Positions 48,876 to 56,877 of a stretch of 64,000 nt of DNA are shown in pieces (positions within the stretch are counted from its first letter, which is position 1; each line of letters opens with the position of its first letter). Where the stretch lies: contig NZ_SVEV01000015.1 in the NCBI RefSeq assembly GCF_015057185.1, forward strand, positions 19,204 to 83,203, written 5' to 3'. The notes beneath the pieces are model-generated. The model was not told the DNA's origin. It ran no database searches and was given only the letters and a program-made list of their open reading frames with translations. Made by a program: the position numbers and the translations under genes. The DNA comes from Pseudobutyrivibrio sp. GTDB lineage: Bacteria > Bacillota > Clostridia > Lachnospirales > Lachnospiraceae.

Positions 48876-48922
48876 TTAGTTTTGCAAAGCAAAATTCTTT
48901 CTTGTATATAAAGGAGGTAGCT

Positions 48923-50212
48923 ATGAGAGACATAAGCTGGGTTAAGGAATCTGTTTTTTACCATATTTATCCTATAGGAGCCTGCGGCTGTCCTAGGGAA
49001 AACAAGGGAAAGGAAACAGAGGGACATAGAATACTAAAACTAATTGATTGGGTAGACCACTTAAAGGAAATTGGTGTAAATGCAGTTTACTTTGGCCCAT
49101 TATTTGAATCGGGAACTCATGGCTATGATACCTATGATTATTACAAATTAGATAGTCGCTTAGGTGACAATGATGACTTAAAAAAGCTAATAAAAACATA
49201 TCATGATAATGGAATTAAGGTTGTTTTAGACGGTGTTTTCAATCATGTTGGAAGGGGTCATAAAGCAGTTGTAGATGTTCGTGAGAAAAGGGAAAATTCT
49301 GAGTACAAGAATTGGATTTCAGGTCTGAACTTTGGTGGAAATAACTGGTATAACGATGGATTTTCATATGATTGCTGGGCTGGTGCTCAGGAGTTGGTAA
49401 AACTGAATTATTGGCGCGAAGATGTTAATAACTACATCCTAAACGCGGTGGCAATGTGGATAGATGAATTTGATATTGATGGCTTGCGCTTAGATGCAGC
49501 AGATTGTATACAAAGAGATTTTTTCAAGCGCCTAAAGAATTTCACTCAAGAAAAGAAGTCAACCTTCTGGCTCATGGGCGAAATAATACATGGAGATTAC
49601 AATATTTACGTTAATGAGGAAATGCTTGATGCAGTAACAAACTACGAGTGCTGGAAGGGCATTTATTCAAGCCATAACGACCATAATTATTTTGAAATCA
49701 ATTATGCCATGAAGCGTCAGTGGGGCCAGGGCGGATTATACATTGGAAAATATCTATATAATTTTATTGATAACCATGATGTAAATAGGATTGCCACCTT
49801 GTTAAACGACAAAGAAAACATTTACCCTGTATATACTCTGCTATTTACAATGCCAGGCATACCTTCAATTTACTACGGAAGTGAGTGGGCAATAGAAGGC
49901 GATAAAAAATCTGGAGATGGCGATTATGCCCTCAGACCTGAAATTGACCCTAAGAAAATGAATAATCCGGATTTAATCGACCATATAAAAACACTTTCAC
50001 AAATCAGAAAAGAGTCTACGGCCTTAAAATGCGGAATATATGAAGAATTACAGGTGAAAAATGAAACTCTCGTTTTCGCTAGAGTTTACAATGATGAATA
50101 CGTGATTGTTGCCCTAAATAATACAAAGGACAGTAAACATTTGGCCTTTGATTATAGAGGACAGCATTTTGAAATTGATTTAGAGCCACATGGCAGTAAA
50201 ATTCTTAAGTAA
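48923..50212 (+). CDS. Alpha-amylase family glycosyl hydrolase (GH13), intracellular
   Basis: This protein has 429 residues from ATG 48923, which has AAAGGAGG five bases upstream; an in-frame ATG at 48857 lies in the terminator region. GH13 regions are seen as DGVFNHVGRGH, GLRLDAADC (nucleophile Asp), LMGEIIHGD (acid/base Glu) and FIDNHDVNRI (third Asp). There is no signal peptide, so it acts on maltodextrin or glycogen-derived glucans in the cytoplasm. It may work with the branching enzyme encoded at 59720. Exact specificity is uncertain (amylase, cyclomaltodextrinase or neopullulanase-like). Confidence 0.9.
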   Translation: MRDISWVKESVFYHIYPIGACGCPRENKGKETEGHRILKLIDWVDHLKEIGVNAVYFGPLFESGTHGYDTYDYYKLDSRLGDNDDLKKLIKTYHDNGIKVVLDGVFNHVGRGHKAVVDVREKRENSEYKNWISGLNFGGNNWYNDGFSYDCWAGAQELVKLNYWREDVNNYILNAVAMWIDEFDIDGLRLDAADCIQRDFFKRLKNFTQEKKSTFWLMGEIIHGDYNIYVNEEMLDAVTNYECWKGIYSSHNDHNYFEINYAMKRQWGQGGLYIGKYLYNFIDNHDVNRIATLLNDKENIYPVYTLLFTMPGIPSIYYGSEWAIEGDKKSGDGDYALRPEIDPKKMNNPDLIDHIKTLSQIRKESTALKCGIYEELQVKNETLVFARVYNDEYVIVALNNTKDSKHLAFDYRGQHFEIDLEPHGSKILK

Positions 50213-50761
50213 TTAATTATCAGCTAAATAAGCATACATGCAGTGATCAAGGCGTTCTCCCCCGATAATTATTTTATCCCGGAGAATGCCTTCGTATTTG
50301 AATCCAAGTTTTTCAACCATGTGAATGGAAGGGGCATTGTCTGGTAAAATCAAGGCTTCAAATCTATGAATACCAAGCTCTTTAGTTAGCAAAGGTATAG
50401 TGTTTGCTAAGGCTTCTGAGCAATAGCCTTTGTTTACATAATCCCTGTCCATTTTGTAGCCGACTGTACAGCATTCATAAATAGGACGGATAATGTTTCT
50501 ATAGCTTACAGTACCAATAATTTTGTTAGGGTTGTTCTTTTCGAAAATCCAATATCTAATCATAATAAGCTTCATAATGCTTTTATACTCAAAATCTAGA
50601 AGCTTTTGCTGATGTTCCAAGGTATAGAAATTATTGCCGATAACCGGCTCGTACTTTTCAAAAATGTCTCCATTTCTGTTGTAAAAGTCCAAAACCAGCT
50701 GGGCATCGTCTGAATTAAGAATTTTTAAATCTAATCGTTCAGTGCTTACTTGAAATTTCAT
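50213..50761 (-). CDS. GNAT-family N-acetyltransferase (RimJ/RimL type)
   Basis: This 182-residue protein has the GNAT acetyl-CoA region as CCTVGYKMDRDYVNKGYCSEAL (about 95-115) and the RimJ/L-like ending GIHRFEALILPDNAPSIHMVEKLGFKYEGILRD. The acceptor is unknown. The gene is convergent with the amylase gene; their stops abut at 50212/50213. It and the next gene form the only leftward pair on this arm. Confidence 0.9.
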   Translation of the reverse strand: MKFQVSTERLDLKILNSDDAQLVLDFYNRNGDIFEKYEPVIGNNFYTLEHQQKLLDFEYKSIMKLIMIRYWIFEKNNPNKIIGTVSYRNIIRPIYECCTVGYKMDRDYVNKGYCSEALANTIPLLTKELGIHRFEALILPDNAPSIHMVEKLGFKYEGILRDKIIIGGERLDHCMYAYLADN

Positions 50762-50790
50762 AATCGTCCCCCCATTACCATTGAAATTTG

Positions 50791-51483
50791 CTATATTCCT
50801 CTAAGATTTGTATTAGCAACATAAGGTTTTAGAATCTCAACGAAGGATTCTAGAGTTTCCAAAGAATGTGGCGAAAATATAGGATTTATAACCTGCTCAG
50901 ATTCCTTGTAGCTTTGAAGATAATAAGCCTTAGCACCTTTGAGCCATTCTCCAATGGACTTCATATCATCTGCAGTGTGACACTCCTTCATGATGGTAGT
51001 ACGAAACTCGTAATCAATTTTGCCCTCTTTTAGAATCGTTATAGATTCTTCGATAGGTCTAATATCAAAGTGAGTCATTGATGCAATCTCATTGTATTTT
51101 TCTTTGCTATGCTTGATATCCATAGCAATATAATCAATGAGCTGTTGCTCAATAAGCTTTGCAACCATATCGGGATTGGTTCCATTAGAATCAAGCTTTA
51201 CAAGCAATCCCATATCTTTAATTTGCTTTATAAACTCTGGTAAATCCTTGTGTAAGGTAGGTTCGCCACCGGTAATACATACTCCATCAAGCACTTTTTT
51301 CTTTGCCTGCAGATGTTCAAAAATCTCTTCTTGAGAATATGCAAGCACATCTGATGGAGGCATAACAAGGTCCCTATTATGACAATATGGGCACTTAAAA
51401 TTACATCCACCTGTAAAAATTGTGCTGGCAACCTTTCCGGGATAATCTAAAAGTGTAGTTTTTTGCAAGCCTAGTATTAGCAT
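50791..51483 (-). CDS. Radical SAM activase, NrdG-like (anaerobic ribonucleotide reductase activating protein)
   Basis: This 230-residue radical SAM protein has the 4Fe-4S motif CNFKCPYCHN (about residues 27-36), ITGGEPTLHKDLPEF and a DYPGKVAST N-terminus typical of the NrdG2/PflA-like group. The likely role is to make a glycyl radical on an anaerobic ribonucleotide reductase. No nrdD lies in the window, so the partner must be elsewhere. PFL activase is an alternative. Confidence 0.85.
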   Translation of the reverse strand: MLILGLQKTTLLDYPGKVASTIFTGGCNFKCPYCHNRDLVMPPSDVLAYSQEEIFEHLQAKKKVLDGVCITGGEPTLHKDLPEFIKQIKDMGLLVKLDSNGTNPDMVAKLIEQQLIDYIAMDIKHSKEKYNEIASMTHFDIRPIEESITILKEGKIDYEFRTTIMKECHTADDMKSIGEWLKGAKAYYLQSYKESEQVINPIFSPHSLETLESFVEILKPYVANTNLRGI

Positions 51484-51591
51484 AAGTCATTTCCTTTTAT
51501 TGGTAAAAGTGTTAACATAAAATAGCTGAAAATTAAGAATTTAAAGCTATTTTTTCAAATAAAAGTATAGCAAAATAGGAGTTGAAAATCC

Positions 51592-52068
51592 ATGATGTCA
51601 AATCAGGATGAAAAATATATGGAGCTGGCAATTAAGCAAGCTCAAAAAGCCTATGCTATTAACGAGGTACCAATAGGTTGCGTTATAGTCCAAGGGGACA
51701 AAGTTATAGCTAGGGGCTACAATCGCAGAAATATCGATAAAAGTGTTCTCGCCCATGCTGAGATAGCAGCAATAAAAAAGGCCTGCAAGAAAACAGGTGA
51801 CTGGCGCCTAGAAGATTGCGTGTTATACGTTACCTTGGAGCCATGCCAAATGTGTGCAGGAGCTATTGTTCAGGCCAGAATACCAAAAGTGGTTGTAGGA
51901 GCCATGAATCCTAAAGCAGGATGCGCAGGCTCAGTTATTAATGTTCTTCAGATGCAGCAGTTCAATCATCAATGTGAACTTGAAACCGGCGTCTTAGGTG
52001 ATAAATGTAAAACAATGATGACAAAATTCTTCGAAGAACTGAGAGAGCAGAAAAAGAAGGAAAAGTAA
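51592..52068 (+). CDS. tadA: tRNA-specific adenosine deaminase TadA
   Basis: This 158-residue zinc deaminase has the motifs HAEIAAI (His ligand and catalytic Glu) and PCQMCAGAI (two Cys ligands). It makes inosine at the wobble position of tRNA-Arg(ACG). The first of two adjacent ATG codons is chosen because AGGAG stands 10 bases before it. The SRP RNA gene follows, a common Firmicutes arrangement. Confidence 0.96.
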   Translation: MMSNQDEKYMELAIKQAQKAYAINEVPIGCVIVQGDKVIARGYNRRNIDKSVLAHAEIAAIKKACKKTGDWRLEDCVLYVTLEPCQMCAGAIVQARIPKVVVGAMNPKAGCAGSVINVLQMQQFNHQCELETGVLGDKCKTMMTKFFEELREQKKKEK

Positions 52069-52079
52069 TACAGTATTTA

Positions 52080-52109
52080 TTGACAAGGAGCCTGTTTATA
52101 TCATAAAAT
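52080..52109 (+). promoter_or_regulatory. Promoter of the SRP RNA gene
   Basis: There is TTGACA (52080-52085), an 18-base spacer and TAAAAT (52104-52109), just before the mature SRP RNA. It begins 12 bases after the tadA stop. Confidence 0.8.
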
Positions 52110-52112
52110 AAG

Positions 52113-52324
52113 GGCTCCGAGCACTATGCTTGAATTAGATATCACTTGGCGGTCGTCCTAGGGTGCATTGATCTTTGGGTCCCGCGTAATGGACACCTGA
52201 GAATCGTGTCAGGGCAGGAATGCAGCAGCACTAAGCAGGACCGTTCATCTGACGTGGGGTCACCTGAAGGGAGCATCCTAGGGCGGCTACCAATTGATAT
52301 CTAGTCAGGCGGCTCGGTATTTTT
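52113..52324 (+). ncRNA. ffs: Signal recognition particle RNA (large, Alu-domain type)
   Basis: The domain IV core is recognisable: GTCAGGGCAGGAATGCAGCAGC from about 52208, with a GGAA tetraloop closed by GCA/TGC and the AGCAGC side of the symmetric loop. The 5' and 3' ends pair (CCGAGC at 52117-52122 with GCTCGG at 52312-52317, GATATCA with TGATATC), giving a long RNA of about 210 bases with an Alu-like 5' domain, as in B. subtilis. A T-run follows at 52321. The ends are estimates to within several bases. Confidence 0.92.
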
Positions 52325-52340
52325 GTATGTAGGTGAAAAA

Positions 52341-53105
52341 ATGGGTGCAGTAGACAGAACAGAAGGCGTACTAAGAGAAATGCATGTGCTTTTTTCAAAG
52401 GCACAGCCATATGAGGGTAGCGCAAAAAACGTTATCGTTGATAAAAATGCCATGATGGACTTGCTAAAAGAGCTTAACGAGTGCATGTATGACATGATGG
52501 AGGAGCATGAGCTCACTGTTAAGAGCCGTGACAAGGCCAATCGTGAGATGCAGAAGCAGGGCGATGATATTGTGTTTGAAGCCACTAGAAAGGCAGAGGA
52601 CATTTATGCTGCAGCCCTTATGTATACGGACAATGCTTTTGAGAGTATTCAGGATATTATAAAGGACTCTCAGGAGTCAGTTGCCAAGATTTACGACGAG
52701 GCTATCAAGAAAATCAAAGAAGAAAATAGCGCAATCAAGTCAAATCAGCTTGAATTAAAGAGCCATCTTAATGATTTGATTGATACTCAGAAATATTTGA
52801 GACTAATTGATGAAGAGAATATGCGTAGACTTAAAGAAAAGTCTGAAGGAACCTCAGAGGAGATTGATGACGGACCAAAGTATACAGCTCCAGAAATTAG
52901 AATAGATAAAGAATACTTTGCAAGGGCTGGCCTTGAAATAGAGGATGATATAGAACAGCCAAGTAGCGATACAGAGGAGGAAATTGGAATTTCCTCAGAA
53001 GATTTGGATGCCGAATACTTTAAGTGGCAGGAAGAAGAATCAGGTGAGGAACAAAAGAAATCAGGTAAAAAAGGCTTTGGTAGTCTTTTTGGATTAAAGA
53101 AGTAA
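52341..53105 (+). CDS. Coiled-coil protein of unknown function (DivIVA-like in form)
   Basis: From ATG 52341 (TAGGTG 7-8 bases upstream) the protein has 254 residues. Residues about 30-175 form long charged helices rich in Glu, Lys, Asp and Met (for example [23 protein letters not shown]). An acidic C-terminal half follows, ending in a basic-hydrophobic [12 protein letters not shown] tail. There is no membrane segment. It starts about 17 bases after the SRP RNA and 16 bases before the hydratase gene. The function is unknown; ATP synthase B-subunit or DivIVA resemblance is only in shape. Confidence 0.8.
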   Translation: MGAVDRTEGVLREMHVLFSKAQPYEGSAKNVIVDKNAMMDLLKELNECMYDMMEEHELTVKSRDKANREMQKQGDDIVFEATRKAEDIYAAALMYTDNAFESIQDIIKDSQESVAKIYDEAIKKIKEENSAIKSNQLELKSHLNDLIDTQKYLRLIDEENMRRLKEKSEGTSEEIDDGPKYTAPEIRIDKEYFARAGLEIEDDIEQPSSDTEEEIGISSEDLDAEYFKWQEEESGEEQKKSGKKGFGSLFGLKK

Positions 53106-53121
53106 AAAGGAGAATAAAGGA

Positions 53122-55407
53122 ATGAAGCTTTACAACAACGGAGTTTACCTAATCAATGGCACTCAAATAGTTGAAGACAGCCATGAGGCAACCGCTGCAA
53201 TCAAGTCTGCAACAGGACTCGACGTAACTAAGGACCAGGCTCATAAAGAGACTATGGCATATGGTATTTTATCTAGCCATAACACCTCTTCTAATATGGA
53301 TCATCTTGAGATTAAGTTTGACAAATTGGTAAGTCACGATATTACCTACGTCGGAATTATTCAGACTGCCAGAGCTTCAGGCCTTGAGAAGTTCCCAATT
53401 CCATATTGCCTTACAAACTGTCATAACTCTCTTTGTGCTGTAGGTGGCACAATCAACGAGGATGACCACATGTTTGGCCTTTCATGCGCAAAGAAATACG
53501 GCGGAATTTATGTTCCACCACATCAGGCCGTTATCCATCAGTTTGCTCGTGAAATGATGGCAGGCTCAGGCAAAATGATTCTTGGTTCTGATTCTCACAC
53601 TAGATACGGTGCCCTTGGTACTATGGCTATGGGTGAAGGCGGTCCAGAGCTTGTTAAGCAGCTTTTAAATCAGACTTATGACATCGCTATGCCAGGTGTT
53701 ATTGCAGTTTATTTGACAGGTACACCTAGAAAGGGTGTTGGACCTCAGGACGTTGCTCTTGCCATCATCGGAGAAGTATTTGACAAGGGTTACGTTAAAA
53801 ATAAAATCATGGAGTTCGTAGGACCAGGTGTTGCCAATCTTTCAATGGATTTCAGAATTGGTGTAGACGTTATGACTACAGAGACTACATGTCTTAGCTC
53901 AATCTGGACTACAGATGACAAAACAAAAGAGTTTTATGAGATTCACGGTCGTAAGGAAGAGTACAAAAAGTTAAATCCAGGACAGGTTGCTTACTATGAC
54001 GGTATGATTGAGATTAATCTTGATGAGATTAAGCCAATGATTGCTATGCCATTCCATCCAAGCAACACATATACAATTGAAGAGCTCAATGCAAATCTCA
54101 TGGACATTCTTGATGATTGCGAAAAGAGAGCAAAGGTTTCACTTGATGGTCAAGTAGACTTTACTCTCAAGGATAAAGTTAGAAACGGAAAATTATATGT
54201 AGATCAAGGTATTATTGCTGGTTGCGCAGGTGGCGGATTTGAAAATATTTGTGCAGCAGCTGATATCCTAAGAGGTGCAAGCATTGGACCTGATGAGTTT
54301 ACTCTTTCAGTTTATCCAGCATCTACACCAATTTACATGGAACTTGTTAAAAATGGCGCTGTCGCAGACCTTATGAGCACAGGAGCAATTGTTAAAACAG
54401 CATTCTGCGGACCTTGCTTCGGTGCAGGTGATACACCATCTAACAACGGCTTCTCAATCCGTCATTCTACTAGAAACTTCCCTAACAGAGAGGGATCTAA
54501 GCTTCAGAATGGACAGATTGCTTCAGTTGCACTTATGGATGCTCGTTCTATCGCTGCTACTGCAGCAAACAAGGGTTACCTTACAGCTGCAACAGAGGTT
54601 GACGTAGAATTTACAAATCCTACATATCATTTCGATGGTAGAATTTACGCTAATAGAGTATTTGATTCTCATGGAAAGGCTGAGCCTGAGACAGAGATTC
54701 ATTTTGGTCCAAACATCAAGGACTGGCCAAAAATGAGTGCTTTGCCTGAGAATTTATTCCTTCAGGTAGTTTCAGAGATTCATGATCCTGTTACTACAAC
54801 GGATGAGCTTATTCCTTCAGGTGAGACTTCATCATATCGTTCAAATCCACTTGGTCTTGCAGAGTTTACTCTTTCCCGCAAAGATCCAGAGTACGTTGGA
54901 CGTGCAAAGAATATACAGAAGGCACAGAAGGCATTAGAGGCCGGAGAATGTGCAGGCGAAGCAGTACCAGAGCTTAAAGCAATAGTACACAAAGTAAAAG
55001 AGACATACCCAGAGGTTAATCATGATAACTTCGGCGTTGGTTCTACTATTTTTGCTGTAAAGCCAGGTGACGGTTCCGCTAGAGAGCAAGCTGCTTCTTG
55101 CCAAAAGGTTCTCGGCGGATGGGCAAATATCGCAAACGAATATGCAACAAAGAGATATCGTTCAAACCTTATTAACTGGGGAATGCTTCCATTTGTAATC
55201 CCACAGGGCGACTTACCTTTCAAGAACTTGGACTACATTTTCATTCCAGGCATCAAAGACGCAGTTGCTAATAAGGCTGATACAATCAAAGCTTTTGTTG
55301 TAAAAGAAGAAGGATTAAAAGAATTCGAAATGACTCTAGGTGAACTTACAGATGATGAGCGTGAAATCATCCTTAAGGGTTGTTTAATTAATTACAATAG
55401 AAGGTAA
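53122..55407 (+). CDS. Aconitase-family hydratase (YbhJ-like)
   Basis: This 761-residue protein has aconitase-type domains. Active-site and cluster regions read [34 protein letters not shown] (first Cys) and [10 protein letters not shown] (the paired C-x-x-C). A swivel domain follows at about 540-760 with [21 protein letters not shown] and NWGMLPFVI. The first Cys sits in GCAGG rather than the SCTNS of true aconitase, as in the poorly characterised YbhJ-type hydratases. The substrate is unknown. It probably belongs with the coiled-coil gene upstream. Confidence 0.88.
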   Translation: MKLYNNGVYLINGTQIVEDSHEATAAIKSATGLDVTKDQAHKETMAYGILSSHNTSSNMDHLEIKFDKLVSHDITYVGIIQTARASGLEKFPIPYCLTNCHNSLCAVGGTINEDDHMFGLSCAKKYGGIYVPPHQAVIHQFAREMMAGSGKMILGSDSHTRYGALGTMAMGEGGPELVKQLLNQTYDIAMPGVIAVYLTGTPRKGVGPQDVALAIIGEVFDKGYVKNKIMEFVGPGVANLSMDFRIGVDVMTTETTCLSSIWTTDDKTKEFYEIHGRKEEYKKLNPGQVAYYDGMIEINLDEIKPMIAMPFHPSNTYTIEELNANLMDILDDCEKRAKVSLDGQVDFTLKDKVRNGKLYVDQGIIAGCAGGGFENICAAADILRGASIGPDEFTLSVYPASTPIYMELVKNGAVADLMSTGAIVKTAFCGPCFGAGDTPSNNGFSIRHSTRNFPNREGSKLQNGQIASVALMDARSIAATAANKGYLTAATEVDVEFTNPTYHFDGRIYANRVFDSHGKAEPETEIHFGPNIKDWPKMSALPENLFLQVVSEIHDPVTTTDELIPSGETSSYRSNPLGLAEFTLSRKDPEYVGRAKNIQKAQKALEAGECAGEAVPELKAIVHKVKETYPEVNHDNFGVGSTIFAVKPGDGSAREQAASCQKVLGGWANIANEYATKRYRSNLINWGMLPFVIPQGDLPFKNLDYIFIPGIKDAVANKADTIKAFVVKEEGLKEFEMTLGELTDDEREIILKGCLINYNRR

Positions 55408-55422
55408 AACAAGGGGGCCATT

Positions 55423-56739
55423 ATGCCACAAGACAAACAGAATTTAGATGATAAGGCTAGAAGAAAAAGAATGGTAGGATATATAATTGCAGCTTGCGTT
55501 GTGATTACATTCTACTTCCTGTTAAAAAACAGTGCCGATGTTTTAGCTTTTTTAAATCAGGTATCAACAGTAATACAGCCTATTCTCATAGGATTTGTCA
55601 TGGCTTTTCTCATGAATCCTATCATGGTATTTTTTGAGAACAGATTCAAAAAAATATTTGAAAAGCTGTGCAGAAATCAAGAAAATGCCAAAAAAGCAAA
55701 TAGAACATTATCTTCAATCTTGTCATTAATTGTGTTGACAGCAGTGGTTGGCTTTATTATTTCAACTATTGTTCCAGAATTAATCAGTACAATTTTCTAT
55801 TTGGGAAATCATATTGAAGAACAAATTGCAGCAGTATTAGACTGGTGCAATGTAGTTACAAAGGGCAATTACGAAGAAGTCCTTATGAAGGCAAAAGACA
55901 ACAATATCGGTGATTTGGTTGACCAGGGACTTGCATTGTTGAACAAATATGTAGATTACGACCAAACAGATATGGTTTCAACAATCACTACAAGTGTTAT
56001 TTCTGTAGGTAGATTTGTAGTTGGAATCATAGTTGGAATGTTTGTTTCTGTATACGTTTTGATTTCAAAGGAAACCTTCAAGGCGCAAGCTAAAAAGCTT
56101 ATATGCGGCTTCTTCGCTCCTAGATATTCAAATATCATTTTGGAAATTAGCAGAAAGTCTGCAGAAATTTTCTATGGCTTCATAATCGGCAAAATTATAG
56201 ATTCGATAATCATAGGTATTATTTGCTATATTGGCTGTCTAGCTATGAGCATGCCATATCCACTATTAGTTTCTATCATAGTTGGTGTAACAAATATTAT
56301 TCCTGTATTCGGTCCATACATTGGAGCTGTTCCTACGGTTGCAATTATCTTCTTAACTGAGCCGATGAAGGGCATTTATTTCTTGATATTTATACTTGTT
56401 TTGCAACAGTTTGACGGTAACCTAATCGGACCAAAGATTTTGGGAGATTCCACAGGAATTACCTCTTTCTGGGTTGTATTTGCCGTTGTTACTGGTGCCG
56501 GATTCTTTGGAGTTGGCGGTATGATTGTAGCAGTGCCAATAGTGGCAATCATTTACTACATGGTAGGAAGGCTTGCTAAATACCTCGTTGCAAAGCGCAA
56601 TTTGCCTTTAGACACATCGGATTATATTTTGTTAGATCACATAGATTTGGAAACAAATGAAGTAATAAATCATGAAGAAACCAAGCATACAAAGAAAAAA
56701 CGACTAACAATATTACCTAAAATTAACCATAAAAAATAA
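55423..56739 (+). CDS. AI-2E family transporter (YtvI/PerM type)
   Basis: This 438-residue membrane protein has about eight segments. Family motifs are the FLMNPIMVFFENR stretch after the first pair of helices, SVYVLISKETFKAQAKKL, VTNIIPVFGPYIGAVPTVAI and LQQFDGNLIGPKILGDSTGI. It exports or exchanges an uncertain substrate (autoinducer-2 or ions in studied members). It begins 15 bases after the hydratase and is followed by a terminator. Confidence 0.92.
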   Translation: MPQDKQNLDDKARRKRMVGYIIAACVVITFYFLLKNSADVLAFLNQVSTVIQPILIGFVMAFLMNPIMVFFENRFKKIFEKLCRNQENAKKANRTLSSILSLIVLTAVVGFIISTIVPELISTIFYLGNHIEEQIAAVLDWCNVVTKGNYEEVLMKAKDNNIGDLVDQGLALLNKYVDYDQTDMVSTITTSVISVGRFVVGIIVGMFVSVYVLISKETFKAQAKKLICGFFAPRYSNIILEISRKSAEIFYGFIIGKIIDSIIIGIICYIGCLAMSMPYPLLVSIIVGVTNIIPVFGPYIGAVPTVAIIFLTEPMKGIYFLIFILVLQQFDGNLIGPKILGDSTGITSFWVVFAVVTGAGFFGVGGMIVAVPIVAIIYYMVGRLAKYLVAKRNLPLDTSDYILLDHIDLETNEVINHEETKHTKKKRLTILPKINHKK

Positions 56740-56745
56740 TTACAC

Positions 56746-56777
56746 AACCGAGGTATTTCTGCCTCGGTTATTTTTGA
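56746..56777 (+). terminator. Terminator of the AI-2E transporter gene
   Basis: AACCGAGG (56746-56753) pairs with CCTCGGTT (56762-56769), followed by ATTTTTG. Confidence 0.92.
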
Positions 56778-56877
56778 TTTTAGGTTAAACCTATGTTAAT
56801 ATTTTAATAACTATAGGTTTTGATTTTCCTCAGAAAATTAATCCTATTTAAAGTATGCAGTTTTGGAGAATAATACT

